Shown here: piece by piece, positions 49,760-58,691 of the stretch
How positions within the stretch are numbered: the stretch's first letter is position 1
Layout: each line of letters begins with the position of its first letter
Assembly: GCA_902791215.1 (NCBI GenBank)
Contig: CADAUZ010000004.1
Location: 45,956-109,955 of the forward strand
Source of the DNA: Oscillospiraceae bacterium
GTDB lineage: Bacteria; Bacillota; Clostridia; Oscillospirales; Oscillospiraceae
Length of the DNA: 64,000 nucleotides
Reading direction: 5' to 3'
Translations under genes and position numbers: made by a program
Notes under the pieces: model-generated
What the model was told of the DNA's origin: nothing
The model's input: only the letters and a program-made list of their open reading frames with translations
The model's database searches: none

Positions 49760-50923
49760 GTGGAACACATCAGACTGCTCAGGCCTTACATCAAACAGTT
49801 TTTCCAGCGGGCGGATATCTTCCTGCTCGTGATCTGTACCGTCTGCTCCATCTTCGGCATCCTGATGATCGACAAAGCCGTGGTCGGCATGGTCAACGGC
49901 GGCTGGAACATGTCCGCCCCGTCGAAGTATATCGCGGTGCAGGTCTTCTCCATGTTTCTCGGCATCGGCGCCTTCATCCTCTTCACCATCATCGACGCGG
50001 ATATCCTCGGCTCCCAGTGGAAGCTTTTATGTGCGGTGAACGTGCTGCTGCTGGTGGCGCTGGTCATCTTCGGACAGGACGACGGCACCGGCAACAAGGC
50101 CTGGATCCGCTTCGCCGGCATCGGCATCCAGCCCGCCGAGGTCATCAAGGTCCTGTACATCATCGTGGCCGCCAAGCAAATGACCTACATCAAGGAACAC
50201 GAGGACATCGACGGCTTCATGTCCGTGGTGGCAATGGTTGGTCACTTCGTCATCGTCTTCGGCCTCATCATCGTGGTCTCCTCGGACCTCGGAAGCGGCA
50301 CAGTCATCATGCTCATCTTCCTGACCATGTTCTTTATCCTCGGCGTGCGCCTCTACTGGTTCGCCCTCGGCGGCGCAGCGGTGGCGGCGGCGGTGCCGCT
50401 TCTGTGGAACTACTTCCTCAAGGACTACCAGAAAAAGCGCCTCATCGCTCCCTACGATCCCAGCATCGACCCGGACGGCTGGGGCATCACCTGGCAGACC
50501 ACCCAGAGCAAGCTGACCCTCGCCTCAGGCCGTCTCACCGGCGTGGAGGAAGGCCACCGCACCACGGTCTTCACCGGCAAGCACACCGACTTCATCTTCT
50601 CGGTTGTGGGCGAAAACCTCGGCATGATCGGCTGCATTGTTGTTGTGATCCTGCTTTCGGTCATCATCATCCACATCGTGCGTGTCGGGCTCAAAAGCGG
50701 GCGGCTTTACGACATGCTCATCTGCATGGGTGTGGCCTCGGCCATGGCCTTCCAGGCCTTTATCAACATCGGCATGTGCATCGGCATCACCCCGGTTATC
50801 GGCATCACGCTCCCCTTCTTCAGCTACGGGGGCTCGTCCATGGTGACGATGTACGCCGCCATGGGACTCATTTCCGGCGTCAAGTACAAACTCAAGCCGG
50901 AGCACTTCTCTTTGATTTATTGA
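49760..50923 (+). CDS. SEDS-family peptidoglycan polymerase, RodA/FtsW/SpoVE
   Basis: A 387-residue protein with about ten helices. SEDS motifs are GTGNKAWIRFAGIGIQPAEVIKV cut to its core KAWIRFAGIGIQPAE, VVSSDLGSGTV, GRLTGVEEGHRT, HTDFIFSVVGENLG and GITLPFFSYGGSS. These polymerise glycan strands from lipid II. Length and the QPAEVIKV motif fit RodA best, but SpoVE or FtsW cannot be excluded. I chose GTG at 49760 after GGGAAAGG; a longer TTG frame has no ribosome-binding site. A TATAAT box lies at 49660-49665. Confidence 0.9.
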   Translation: MEHIRLLRPYIKQFFQRADIFLLVICTVCSIFGILMIDKAVVGMVNGGWNMSAPSKYIAVQVFSMFLGIGAFILFTIIDADILGSQWKLLCAVNVLLLVALVIFGQDDGTGNKAWIRFAGIGIQPAEVIKVLYIIVAAKQMTYIKEHEDIDGFMSVVAMVGHFVIVFGLIIVVSSDLGSGTVIMLIFLTMFFILGVRLYWFALGGAAVAAAVPLLWNYFLKDYQKKRLIAPYDPSIDPDGWGITWQTTQSKLTLASGRLTGVEEGHRTTVFTGKHTDFIFSVVGENLGMIGCIVVVILLSVIIIHIVRVGLKSGRLYDMLICMGVASAMAFQAFINIGMCIGITPVIGITLPFFSYGGSSMVTMYAAMGLISGVKYKLKPEHFSLIY

Positions 50924-50926
50924 CAA

Positions 50927-50959
50927 GAAGCAGGCGGTCGATTCCGCCTGCTTCGTTTT
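50927..50959 (+). terminator. Terminator of the rodA-type gene
   Basis: A perfect 11-bp stem GAAGCAGGCGG/CCGCCTGCTTC followed by GTTTT. Confidence 0.9.
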
Positions 50960-51698
50960 ATGCCGGGTAATCCGGGGTATAGCTCCAGACATTGCTGCCG
51001 AGAAGCGTTTCGTAATACAGCGCCTTGGTCATACCCACATAGGGCACCGTCCACACCTGTACGGCGTAGCCCACATAGGGGATCATCTCCAGCAGATACC
51101 AGCCGAGGAAGCTCAGATCCAGCTTGAAAAGCTCCATCTTGTGCCCGTTCATCATGGCCTTTGATTCCCGCAGGCACTGAACCGGAGATTTTGTGGGGTC
51201 GTCGATGAGGATGTAGAGCGCCTGGGCGTAACGGTAATGCGCCATGACGCCCGGCACAATCAGCAGCAGGCTCCACAGCCCGATCAGCAGACTCTGCAGC
51301 AGATCCAGGATCAGCAGCTTCCACCAGAAGCCGAAGCCGTCCAGGAGGTTTGCAAAGCAGGGCTGGCGGTTGCGCAGAGTGTTGAGCAGAAAGATCGTAA
51401 AGCCCGCGCCGACAATCGCGGCGACGTACATCAAAAGCGCGTTGATGGCGTAGGCCGTGGGCGGCGGCGTCATCGTCTCGGCATAACGCAGCGCGTATTC
51501 GTAGTTGCCGTTCATGGCATAGTTGAGGTAGTTCATGGCCTCGCTCTCGCTGATGTTGACGCTCATCACACGCGCGCCGAGCGTACTGAGCACGACGGTG
51601 AGCACCAGATAGACAAGGCCGACGGTGAGCACGCGCGGGTTTGACGTGGCAATCACCTCACGCGCCCTGGATTTGAGAGCATTTCGATCCTGCGGCAT
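50958..51698 (-). CDS. DUF975 family membrane protein
   Basis: A 246-residue protein with about six helices. The start (LKSRAREVIATSNPRVLTVGLVYL), a glycine-rich SLLLIVPGVMAHYRYAQALYIL and the end ALYYETLLGS are DUF975 features. Function of this family is unknown. GAGGAGG precedes the ATG and a strong promoter lies at 51739-51767. Confidence 0.9.
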   Translation of the reverse strand: MPQDRNALKSRAREVIATSNPRVLTVGLVYLVLTVVLSTLGARVMSVNISESEAMNYLNYAMNGNYEYALRYAETMTPPPTAYAINALLMYVAAIVGAGFTIFLLNTLRNRQPCFANLLDGFGFWWKLLILDLLQSLLIGLWSLLLIVPGVMAHYRYAQALYILIDDPTKSPVQCLRESKAMMNGHKMELFKLDLSFLGWYLLEMIPYVGYAVQVWTVPYVGMTKALYYETLLGSNVWSYTPDYPA

Positions 51699-51738
51699 AG
51701 CGCGCCTCCTCTCAAAGTACAGCTTTGCTTTCGGATTT

Positions 51739-51767
51739 ACTATACCATTTCCGGCAGGTTCTGTAAA
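51739..51767 (-). promoter_or_regulatory. Sigma-A promoter of the DUF975 gene
   Basis: Minus strand TTTACA (51762-51767), 17 bp, TATAGT (51739-51744). Confidence 0.7.
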
Positions 51768-51795
51768 GAAAATTCATTGTGAACAGAAAAACAGC

Positions 51796-51824
51796 TTGAC
51801 AATTGGCCCCGCCGGTGCTATTAT
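51796..51824 (+). promoter_or_regulatory. Promoter of tRNA-Leu
   Basis: TTGACA (51796-51801), 17 bp, TATTAT (51819-51824), 21 bp before the tRNA. Confidence 0.75.
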
Positions 51825-51845
51825 AATCAAGCCTTCACAAAAGAC

Positions 51846-51933
51846 GCGCGAGTGGTGGAATTGGCAGACTCGCTAGATTCAGGTTCTAGTGTCCACTCCG
51901 GACGTGCGGGTTCAAGTCCCGCCTCGCGCACCA
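51846..51933 (+). tRNA. tRNA-Leu (CAG)
   Basis: An 88-nt class II tRNA with encoded CCA. Acceptor stem GCGCGAG/CTCGCGC, anticodon stem CTAGA/TCTAG with loop TTCAGGT (anticodon CAG at 51880-51882), a long variable arm, and T arm GCGGGTTCAAGTCCCGC. It marks the left border of the defence island. Confidence 0.95.
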
Positions 51934-51942
51934 CATAAAAAG

Positions 51943-51970
51943 CCCTAAATCGAAAGATTTAGGGATTTTT
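51943..51970 (+). terminator. Terminator of tRNA-Leu
   Basis: Stem CCCTAAATC/GATTTAGGG with a GAAA loop, then a T-rich run. Confidence 0.9.
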
Positions 51971-52000
51971 TATAATTGAATACGGCAGGGAGGTGTGGGC

Positions 52001-53092
52001 ATGAAAAGAGAATATGTTCTTATGAACCAGACTACTCCCATGCTCCGCTTCCTCTGTGAGCGCAATGTGTTTGACGAGCCGGAGTTTATGGAGCTTTCGT
52101 GGCTGACGGAGCTGCGGCCCATCGGCTATGGGAATCTGTATGACTTTCTGGCACGGCGGCAGGCCCCCAAGCACCGCCGACATATTAAAGAGCTGCTGGA
52201 AAGCTACGGATGCGACGATCTGGAGGGCTTTATCCGAGTAACGCACGCGCTGAGTCTGAACGACACCTTCTGGGTGAAGGAGGCCGGCAGCGATCTGGAA
52301 TGGGATCATGTCTCCCTGTATCGAAACGAGTTCGACCGGCTGGTAAGCGAGGCCGCCTTTGATGGCGTGATAAGCGAAACAGACCTTTCCTCCACCTCTC
52401 CGGAATTTGGCACGGACGGCTATTATGCCAAGTGCTGGGTGCGGGATGCGGACGAGATCTGGCTATACAAGAGCGGCAGCGGTCTGCATGAGATAGAGCC
52501 GGTTTCAGAATATCTGGTCTCTCAGCTTGCGGCTCGGCTGTGCGTGGATCATGTAAATTATGATCTCTCCGTGTATCACAACAAGCTGGTGAGCAAGTGC
52601 GCCCTGTTTACCGATGAGGCGATCGGGCTTGCCAAAGCCAGCACCGTCTTTCAGGGAGAGCAAACGCTCCCCCGCCTGCTGGACTTCTGCCGAGGGCTCG
52701 GCTGTGACGATGCATTTCGGCGCATGTGCATCCTCGACGCGCTGACACTGAATCCGGATCGGCACTACGGCAACTTCGGCTTCCTGTTCGACAACGAAAC
52801 GATGGAGCTGAAGACACTTGCGCCGGTGTTTGACAACAACCGGGCGCTGTTCCCGGAACTGGACGAGGATCAGCTTGCCGTGCCGGAATGGTATATCGAG
52901 CATTGCCGCCCGAAGCTGGGGCGAGACTTCATTATCACAGCCCGCGGACTGCTGACCGATGAGATCCGCACCGATCTGAAAGTGCTGCGTGCCTTCCGGT
53001 TCAGCAACCATCCGCAGCATCCCATCTCCGAAAACCGTCTCAGCCTGCTGGATTCTCTTGTCCGGCACCAGCTTGAACGGATACTGGAATAA
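52001..53092 (+). CDS. HipA-like protein kinase, first copy, stand-alone
   Basis: A 363-residue kinase. The C-terminal half has the HipA catalytic loop LNPDRHYGNFGFL and the metal-binding PVFDNNRALF, as in HipA/CtkA kinases that phosphorylate proteins. The N-terminal part lacks the usual Couple_hipA domain and there is no hipB next to it. It shares SLNDTFWVKEAG...VSLYRNEF with the second HipA-like protein (59820-60947), so the two are paralogs of one subfamily. ATG at 52001 follows GGGAGG. It starts 67 bp after tRNA-Leu and converges on hsdR. Confidence 0.85.
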   Translation: MKREYVLMNQTTPMLRFLCERNVFDEPEFMELSWLTELRPIGYGNLYDFLARRQAPKHRRHIKELLESYGCDDLEGFIRVTHALSLNDTFWVKEAGSDLEWDHVSLYRNEFDRLVSEAAFDGVISETDLSSTSPEFGTDGYYAKCWVRDADEIWLYKSGSGLHEIEPVSEYLVSQLAARLCVDHVNYDLSVYHNKLVSKCALFTDEAIGLAKASTVFQGEQTLPRLLDFCRGLGCDDAFRRMCILDALTLNPDRHYGNFGFLFDNETMELKTLAPVFDNNRALFPELDEDQLAVPEWYIEHCRPKLGRDFIITARGLLTDEIRTDLKVLRAFRFSNHPQHPISENRLSLLDSLVRHQLERILE

Positions 53093-53123
53093 CACTTTTT
53101 CCCGCAATACACAAAGTATAAAC

Positions 53124-53160
53124 GCCCAGAGGAGCGGATCACGCCGCTGCCTCTGGGCTT
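53124..53160. terminator. Terminator between convergent hipA-like gene and hsdR
   Basis: Stem GCCCAGAGG/CCTCTGGGC (53124-53132 with 53150-53158) enclosing a second GCGG/CCGC stem; short T tract on the plus side. Confidence 0.7.
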
Positions 53161-53197
53161 TCCATTTCATGTATAGAAATCACATTTCCATCCGCTT

Positions 53198-56100
53198 TCA
53201 CGCGGCGGCGTTGGCGTTGACTTGCTCGATTGCCTTGCGGATGCCGAGCCAAACGGTCAGGTCGGTGAAGACCTCCACGATGCTGCCCTGATCGGTAAAG
53301 GGCGGCTCCTGCAGAACGGACAGATCCTTCATCATACCGTTCTGAACAATGTACTCCACGATCTGATTGACGAAATAGATCTGACGACTGTCGAGATTCG
53401 TGTCGTTCAGGAACGAGGCGAAAGCGGCCTTGGCCGCGTTCATGTCCAGGCCCACGATCTCCCGCACGAACTCGCCCAGAGGCTTGGCGCCGTACTCGGC
53501 CTCGTATTCCTGCTTGGTGCCGACCTCACTCCAGAGGATGCCTTCCAGCACCTTCACGTCCTCGCCGGTCAAAGGCACATTGCTCTTGAGCTTTTGGATC
53601 ACGGCGTTGTCCTGGTGCTGCCGGACATAATACTCCGCCTTGGCCTTGTAGTTTTTCAGATCGTCGTTTTCAAGCTCCGACTCCTTCCACTCCATGGCGA
53701 GGATCTCATCGTCGAAATCAGTGTCATAACGGATTTTGACCTGTGGGATGTACTTGATCAGATCGCGCAGACTCTCTCGGATGTTCTCAAACTCATTGAT
53801 GCCGGCGTTGTCCAGATAATCCGTGTGCAGGATCTTGTCGATAAGCTCACTCTCCGCCATAATCTCCGGGATGTTCGCAACACTCGCAACGGCGGCGACC
53901 TTCTTCACCAGATCGTGCCGGGCGCGGCTGTACTTCTTCCCGGCGAGGTAGGCAAGCTCGATCCCGTAGAGCAGGGCGTCAAAACGCAGGGCCTTGGCGT
54001 CGTCGTGCTCCGGCTCGATCAGCGGGGCGAGCTCCTGGCCCATCAGCAAGGTGTCCTCGTAGGTGAGGGCATTGTAGTTATCGGGATTGGAATACAGTTC
54101 CACATATTTCAAATGCTGCTTGACGGCGAAGTTGTCCCGGTTCAGCTCGCGCACCTTTTCCACCATGTCATCCACCAGCGACCTGCGGAAGTCGATCAGC
54201 TCCGGTGTCTGGTAGTTCAGATCCTGCAGCTTGTAGGCGATCTGCGCCTTGAGGTGGAAGATGGCCCCGGACAGGGCAATCATGTTGGCAGTGGGCTTGC
54301 CCTTGTTCATGCGGAAAAACTCAAAGTTGCCGCAGAAGTCGAAGATGTAAAACTTGTCCTTGTCCGCCCCGTCCAGCAGCCCCGGGCAGAGGCGCGTCCC
54401 GCGGCCGATCATCTGCCAGAACTTGGCCTTGCTCATGACCTTCTTGAAGAAGACCAGATTCAGCACCTCCGGCACGTCGATGCCGGTGTCCAGCATGTCG
54501 ACCGAAATGGCGATCTGCGGCAGCTTCTTCGGGTCGGAAAACTCATCGATGGCGCTCTGGGCGTAGGTCATGTAGTTGTCGATCACCTTGGCCCAGCCCA
54601 CGAGGTGCGGGTACTCCTTGCCGAAGACTTCGAGGATCTTTTCGGCGTGGGTGTGGTTCTTGGCGAAGATGATGGTCTTGCCGATCTTGTTGCCGTAGTC
54701 GATCTTGAGGCCGTGGGTCATGAGGACGTTCAGCACCTCGCGGATCGTGTCCTCGTTAAAGATCCACTCGTTGAGGGCGGAGGACGCGATACTCTCCGGC
54801 AGCTCGCCGTTTTCGTCCTCGAAGGTGTCCTCATAGCGCTGCTTGTCCTCGTCGGAAAGCTCGTCGTAGACGATGCCCTGCTGGATGAATTTCAGCGTGG
54901 TCTCCACGGATAGGAAGTCCACCAGATACCCGTCCTTCACCGCCTGCGCAAGCTCATAGCCGTAGGTAGGAACGCCGCTCTGCAGCTCAAAGACCTCATA
55001 GGTGTTCTTGTCGATCTCATCCTTTGGCGTGGCGGTCAGGCCCACCAGCGGGGCATCGAAGTAGGTAAAGATATCCTTGTATTTGTTATAGATGGAGCGG
55101 TGCGCCTCGTCGCAGATCACAAGGTCGAAGTGCCCGACGGAAAAGAGCCTGCCCTCTTCGTCCTGTACCGCGTCGATGCAGTTCATCATGGTTTGGTAGG
55201 TGGAGAAGACGCCATGCGCGGCAAAGTTATCCTTTTCCTCGCAGAGATTGGTCACCGAGAGATCGGGTAGGAGGTTCACGAAATTGCGCTTGGCCTGCGT
55301 GACCAGAGAGTTGCGGTCGGCGAGAAAGAGGATATTTTTCACCCAGCCCTGCTCCAAGAGCACCTTGCACAGGGCGATGACAGTGCGCGTCTTGCCGGAG
55401 CCGGTGGCCATGACCAGCAGAGCCTTGCGGCGGTTTTTTTGCCCGAAGTTGTCGCACACGGCCTTGATGGCGGCCTCCTGGTAATAGCGCCCGGCGATCG
55501 CTTTATCCACCACGATGTGCTTGAGGCTCGAGCGCATGCGCTGGAGATTGAAGAGCTTTTCCAGATCGCGCTTGGAGTAGATGGCGGCGACGCGGCGCTC
55601 CGGGTACTGGTTGTCCACAATGCGGGTCTCAAAGCCGTTGGTGAGGAACACCACCGGGCGGCGGCCCTGCCGCTTCTCAATGAGGTCGGCATAGAGCTTG
55701 GCCTGCTGGCGCCCCTTGGACACATCCACGCAGGTGCGCTTGGCCTCGATCACGGCGAGCACGCGCCCATCGTCCCCCAGCAGCACATAGTCGGCATAGC
55801 CCACTTCGGACTTGTTGGGCATGCCGGGGATCTCATACTCGTTGAGCCAGTTTTTGCCCTCGACCCAGCCCGCGTCCAGAAGCATGGCGTCGATGTAGAT
55901 TTTGCGGGTCTTGTACTCGGAGATGTCCAGGGGCTTCGGGACATAGTTTGTCTGCTGGGCCTCGCGCCGGGCGGTGAGCTCCGCCTTGAGCGCGGCGTTT
56001 TCCGCCATGAGGGCCGCGAGGTCAATACCGACTCCCTCAGTCGCTGCGGCGACAGCTCCCTCAGAGAGGGAGCCCGGGGCTTTGCCTCCCTCTTCGAGGG

Positions 56101-56545
56101 AGGGGGACCGCGAAGCGGTGGAAGGAGTCAGCAGCGTCCGGTCAAACGCCCGCTCTTCGTACGCCGTGCCGTAGCAGCAGGCGAGGAAGTCAAAGAACAC
56201 GTACAGGTTTTCCAGGCACAGCGCCGCGATCTCGGGGGTGAGCTTGCGCCCGCCGTGGGCCGCGTCGTTGCCCTTGCGCCGGATGAGATCCAGCCGCCGC
56301 CAGAGGTCGACGCCCACAATGTCACGAAATTCCTCCGTCCCCAGCAGCACCACCAGCGTCTGATCCCAGGGCGGAACAAGCTCCGCGTCCACGGAGTACA
56401 TCCACTTGACCGCCGCCTCCATCGCCCGGCGGCAGGACAGCACGCAGAGGCCGGGGTCGATCTGATAGACCTTCTCCGCCGCCACCGCCGGTTCCGCAAA
56501 GGCAGTGAACTGCGGGTCCTGGAGGAAGATATCAAAGTTTGTCAT
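53198..56545 (-). CDS. hsdR: Type I restriction enzyme, R subunit, with in-frame repeat insert
   Basis: An 1115-residue EcoEI-like HsdR. Residues 1-135 resemble DUF4145. Residues 140-172 (TPSTASRSPSLEEGGK to AVAAATEGV) are encoded by a family D repeat and have no counterpart in the family. A coiled linker follows, then the nuclease motif (ADYVLLGDDGRVLAVIEAKR, the D..ExK site), helicase Walker A MATGSGKTRT, DEAH box ICDEAHRS, LTATP and QMIGRGTRL. The C-terminal HsdR domain is complete. It cuts DNA distant from the unmethylated site using ATP-driven translocation. The ATG follows GGAAGGAG contributed by the upstream repeat array. It is the last gene of the operon, separated from hsdS by the TIR and DUF559 genes. 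Confidence 0.95.
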   Translation of the reverse strand: MTNFDIFLQDPQFTAFAEPAVAAEKVYQIDPGLCVLSCRRAMEAAVKWMYSVDAELVPPWDQTLVVLLGTEEFRDIVGVDLWRRLDLIRRKGNDAAHGGRKLTPEIAALCLENLYVFFDFLACCYGTAYEERAFDRTLLTPSTASRSPSLEEGGKAPGSLSEGAVAAATEGVGIDLAALMAENAALKAELTARREAQQTNYVPKPLDISEYKTRKIYIDAMLLDAGWVEGKNWLNEYEIPGMPNKSEVGYADYVLLGDDGRVLAVIEAKRTCVDVSKGRQQAKLYADLIEKRQGRRPVVFLTNGFETRIVDNQYPERRVAAIYSKRDLEKLFNLQRMRSSLKHIVVDKAIAGRYYQEAAIKAVCDNFGQKNRRKALLVMATGSGKTRTVIALCKVLLEQGWVKNILFLADRNSLVTQAKRNFVNLLPDLSVTNLCEEKDNFAAHGVFSTYQTMMNCIDAVQDEEGRLFSVGHFDLVICDEAHRSIYNKYKDIFTYFDAPLVGLTATPKDEIDKNTYEVFELQSGVPTYGYELAQAVKDGYLVDFLSVETTLKFIQQGIVYDELSDEDKQRYEDTFEDENGELPESIASSALNEWIFNEDTIREVLNVLMTHGLKIDYGNKIGKTIIFAKNHTHAEKILEVFGKEYPHLVGWAKVIDNYMTYAQSAIDEFSDPKKLPQIAISVDMLDTGIDVPEVLNLVFFKKVMSKAKFWQMIGRGTRLCPGLLDGADKDKFYIFDFCGNFEFFRMNKGKPTANMIALSGAIFHLKAQIAYKLQDLNYQTPELIDFRRSLVDDMVEKVRELNRDNFAVKQHLKYVELYSNPDNYNALTYEDTLLMGQELAPLIEPEHDDAKALRFDALLYGIELAYLAGKKYSRARHDLVKKVAAVASVANIPEIMAESELIDKILHTDYLDNAGINEFENIRESLRDLIKYIPQVKIRYDTDFDDEILAMEWKESELENDDLKNYKAKAEYYVRQHQDNAVIQKLKSNVPLTGEDVKVLEGILWSEVGTKQEYEAEYGAKPLGEFVREIVGLDMNAAKAAFASFLNDTNLDSRQIYFVNQIVEYIVQNGMMKDLSVLQEPPFTDQGSIVEVFTDLTVWLGIRKAIEQVNANAAA
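56031..56129. repeat. Family D repeat inside hsdR, 99 bp, in frame
   Basis: Two palindromic modules in the order CCTTCCACCGCTTCGCGG..CCCTCCCTC and GGCTCCCTC..GACTGAGGGAGT when read on the minus strand. The span equals 33 codons without a stop. Confidence 0.9.
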
Positions 56546-56564
56546 AATTGCTCCTTCCGTCACG

Positions 56565-56990
56565 GCGCTTGCGGGGGACGCGCCGCGCCACCTCCCTCAA
56601 TGAGGGAGGCTTTTCTTTTAGCTCCCTTGGCTCCCTCTCTGAGGGGGCTGTCACGAAGTGACTGGGGGAGTCCAACGACTCCTTCCACCGCTCCGCGGTC
56701 CCCCTCCCTCAATGAGGGAGACTTATTCTCTGGCTCCCTCATTGAAGGAGCTGTCGCCGCAGCGACTGAGGGAGTCCAACGACTCCTTCCACCGCTTCGC
56801 GGTCCCCCTCCCTCAAAGAGGGAGGCATAATCCTTGGCTCCCTCCTTGAGGGAGCTGTCGCCGCAGCGACTGAGGGAGTCCAACGACTCCTTCCACCGCT
56901 TCGCGGTCCCCCTCCTTCAGTGAGGGAGGCTTTTTCTTTGGCTCCCTCTCTGAGGGGGCTGTCACGAAGCGACTGAGGGAGTCAGTCCCT
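56565..56990. repeat. Family D repeat array 1 between hsdR and the DUF559 gene
   Basis: The landmark TCCAACGACTCC recurs at 56671, 56775 and 56879, an exact 104-bp period. Each unit has a CTCCCTC/GAGGGAG stem, a GTCGCCGCAGCGAC-type stem and an ACCGCTTCGCGGT stem. The hsdR-proximal end carries a variant module (CGTCACGGCGCTTGCGGG). Confidence 0.92.
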
Positions 56991-57356
56991 CCCCTGCTGT
57001 GACATTCTTGCTTTAACCGTATTGTCGATATGTTCGCATACTGCGCGAAAGTCGGTGTTGATTTCACGGTTGGAGAAACGCAGCACTTCCAGACCGTACT
57101 TTTTGAGAATCGCCGTGCGCTCCTCGTCATACGCCTGTCCCTGCGGCTCATAATGCTGGGAGCCGTCGATCTCGATCACCAGCTTTGCCGCGTGGCAATA
57201 GAAATCGACGATAAAGGATTCAATTGTTTTCTGGCGCTGGAACCGCACAGGGTATGTACTGAGGAAGTCATACCACAGGTGTCTTTCCTGTGGCGTTGCT
57301 TCCTTCCGCAACTGTTTAGCGCGTGGAATCATATTCGATTTATAAGGCAATGACAT
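56982..57356 (-). CDS. DUF559 endonuclease-like protein
   Basis: A 124-residue protein of the DUF559/Vsr-like fold: ARQLRKEATPQERHLWYDFL-type start (here KQLRKEATPQERHLWY), then FIVDFYCHAAKLVIEIDGSQH with the D...ExD active-site spacing of the PD-(D/E)XK superfamily, and LRFSNREI. Such proteins may nick or cut DNA but are poorly studied. I use the ATG at 57354-57356, after GGAAGGAG from repeat array 2. It is flanked on both sides by repeat arrays, as if it moved in together with them. Same strand as the hsd operon. Confidence 0.85.
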   Translation of the reverse strand: MSLPYKSNMIPRAKQLRKEATPQERHLWYDFLSTYPVRFQRQKTIESFIVDFYCHAAKLVIEIDGSQHYEPQGQAYDEERTAILKKYGLEVLRFSNREINTDFRAVCEHIDNTVKARMSQQGRD

Positions 57357-57792
57357 AGTTGCTCCTTCCACCGCTTCGCGGTCCCCCTCCCTCAGTGAGG
57401 GAGGCTTATTTTTTGGCTCCCTCCTTGAGGGAGCTGTCGCCGCAGCGACTGAGGGAGTTCAACGACTCCTGCCACCGCTTCGCGGTCCCCCTCCCTCAGA
57501 GAGGGAGGCTTATCTCTTGGCTCCCTTGGCCCCCTCCCTGAGGGGGCTGTCACGAAGTGACTGGGGGAGTTAACGGCTCCTTCCGTCACGGCGCTTGCGG
57601 GACGCGCGCCGCGCCACCTCCCTCAAAGAGGGAGGCTTATCTCTTGGCCCCCTCCCTGAGGGGGCTGTCGCCGCAGCGACTGAGGGAGTTCAACAACTCC
57701 TTCCGTCACGGCGCTTGCGGGAGACGCGCCGTGCCACCTCCCTTAAAGAGGGAGGCATATCCAGTCCCCTTGCCTCCCCCACTGGGGCGAAG
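57357..57792. repeat. Family D repeat array 2 between the DUF559 and TIR genes
   Basis: At least three and a half units. The landmark (TT)CAAC/AAC..CTCC recurs near 57458, 57570 and 57688, so spacing is about 112-118 bp, looser than in array 1. Two module types alternate: ACCGCTTCGCGGT and GTCACGGCGCTTGCGGG. Confidence 0.9.
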
Positions 57793-57810
57793 CGGGTCAG
57801 CGTTCTGCAT

Positions 57811-58680
57811 TTATGATTCAATCGCTTTATTGGAAATATCAAAGAGCATCTGTGCGTTATTCCGATAAGCGTTCCACAGTTTTAGTTTTGTTGTTTCAGA
57901 GAGATTTGCCTCTTCCAGCCAAGTGCTGTTCCCCAGAGATAACCCGAGCAATGCATACATCATTTCATGCATTTGCGTCTCATCGGGTAGCTTTCCAATC
58001 TCATAAACCGTATCTAAATACGCCGATGTGATAACACACCACAAAAGGAATTCCCCGTCATAATCATAATCTCTCGCAAAGTTATCAACCATGTCTTTTA
58101 GGTTAGTCACACCCGGGAATGCGCTGCTTATCATTTTACTGGCTAAAACGATGTATTTTGGGATTTCCTTGTGAACTATTTCCCCTATTTTTAGCTCAGA
58201 TGGGAGATGCTTCTCTTTTTTCCCATTGGCCGACATTCTTCTGCTTATATTCTTTAGCGCAAAAGAATTAATTATATCAGGCCGCACAATTCTTATTATC
58301 TCATCCGTAAGCTGATTAATTCCATTGGAGGAAGAAAGTGCCTTTTTATCGGCTAAGTATAAACTCCGGCTTGCAACGGTTTCATAATCAACATTGTGCC
58401 ATATCGGAATTATTTTCTTACCTTGGTTAACCTCCTTAGATAATAAACTTCTAAGCTCATATTCCGTCCACTTCTTTTTCAAGAAGTCCGGGCTGATTAC
58501 GACAAGGCCATAATTGCATTCAATCAGTCCTTTATCAATCGACGCAGAAATGCTGTCCCCTGCACTTATGCTGTATTCGTCATACCACACATCCACGCCT
58601 GCGCGTTTTAATCTCTCCGCAAGTGGACGAACAAAATCCTTTTTATCCTCTGTTGCATGAGAAATAAATAGATCTTTCAT
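57811..58680 (-). CDS. TIR-domain protein, probable NADase effector
   Basis: A 289-residue protein. The N-terminal TIR domain reads KDLFISHATEDKKDFVRPLA, GVDVWYDEYSISAGDSI, and NYGLVVISPDFLKKKWTEYEL, where the Glu after the W is in the place of the catalytic glutamate of NAD-cleaving TIRs. The C-terminal 150 residues are helical and unlike any domain I know. Bacterial TIR proteins often kill or arrest infected cells by emptying NAD. The gene lies 11 bp after hsdS with a GAGGTG site. GC is markedly lower than in its neighbours, suggesting separate acquisition. Confidence 0.9.
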   Translation of the reverse strand: MKDLFISHATEDKKDFVRPLAERLKRAGVDVWYDEYSISAGDSISASIDKGLIECNYGLVVISPDFLKKKWTEYELRSLLSKEVNQGKKIIPIWHNVDYETVASRSLYLADKKALSSSNGINQLTDEIIRIVRPDIINSFALKNISRRMSANGKKEKHLPSELKIGEIVHKEIPKYIVLASKMISSAFPGVTNLKDMVDNFARDYDYDGEFLLWCVITSAYLDTVYEIGKLPDETQMHEMMYALLGLSLGNSTWLEEANLSETTKLKLWNAYRNNAQMLFDISNKAIES

Positions 58681-58691
58681 ATTTGCTCACC

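Noticed and set aside
56565..57792. CRISPR array
   Set aside because: The repeating units are over 100 bp and contiguous, with no short repeats separated by unique spacers, and no cas genes are near.
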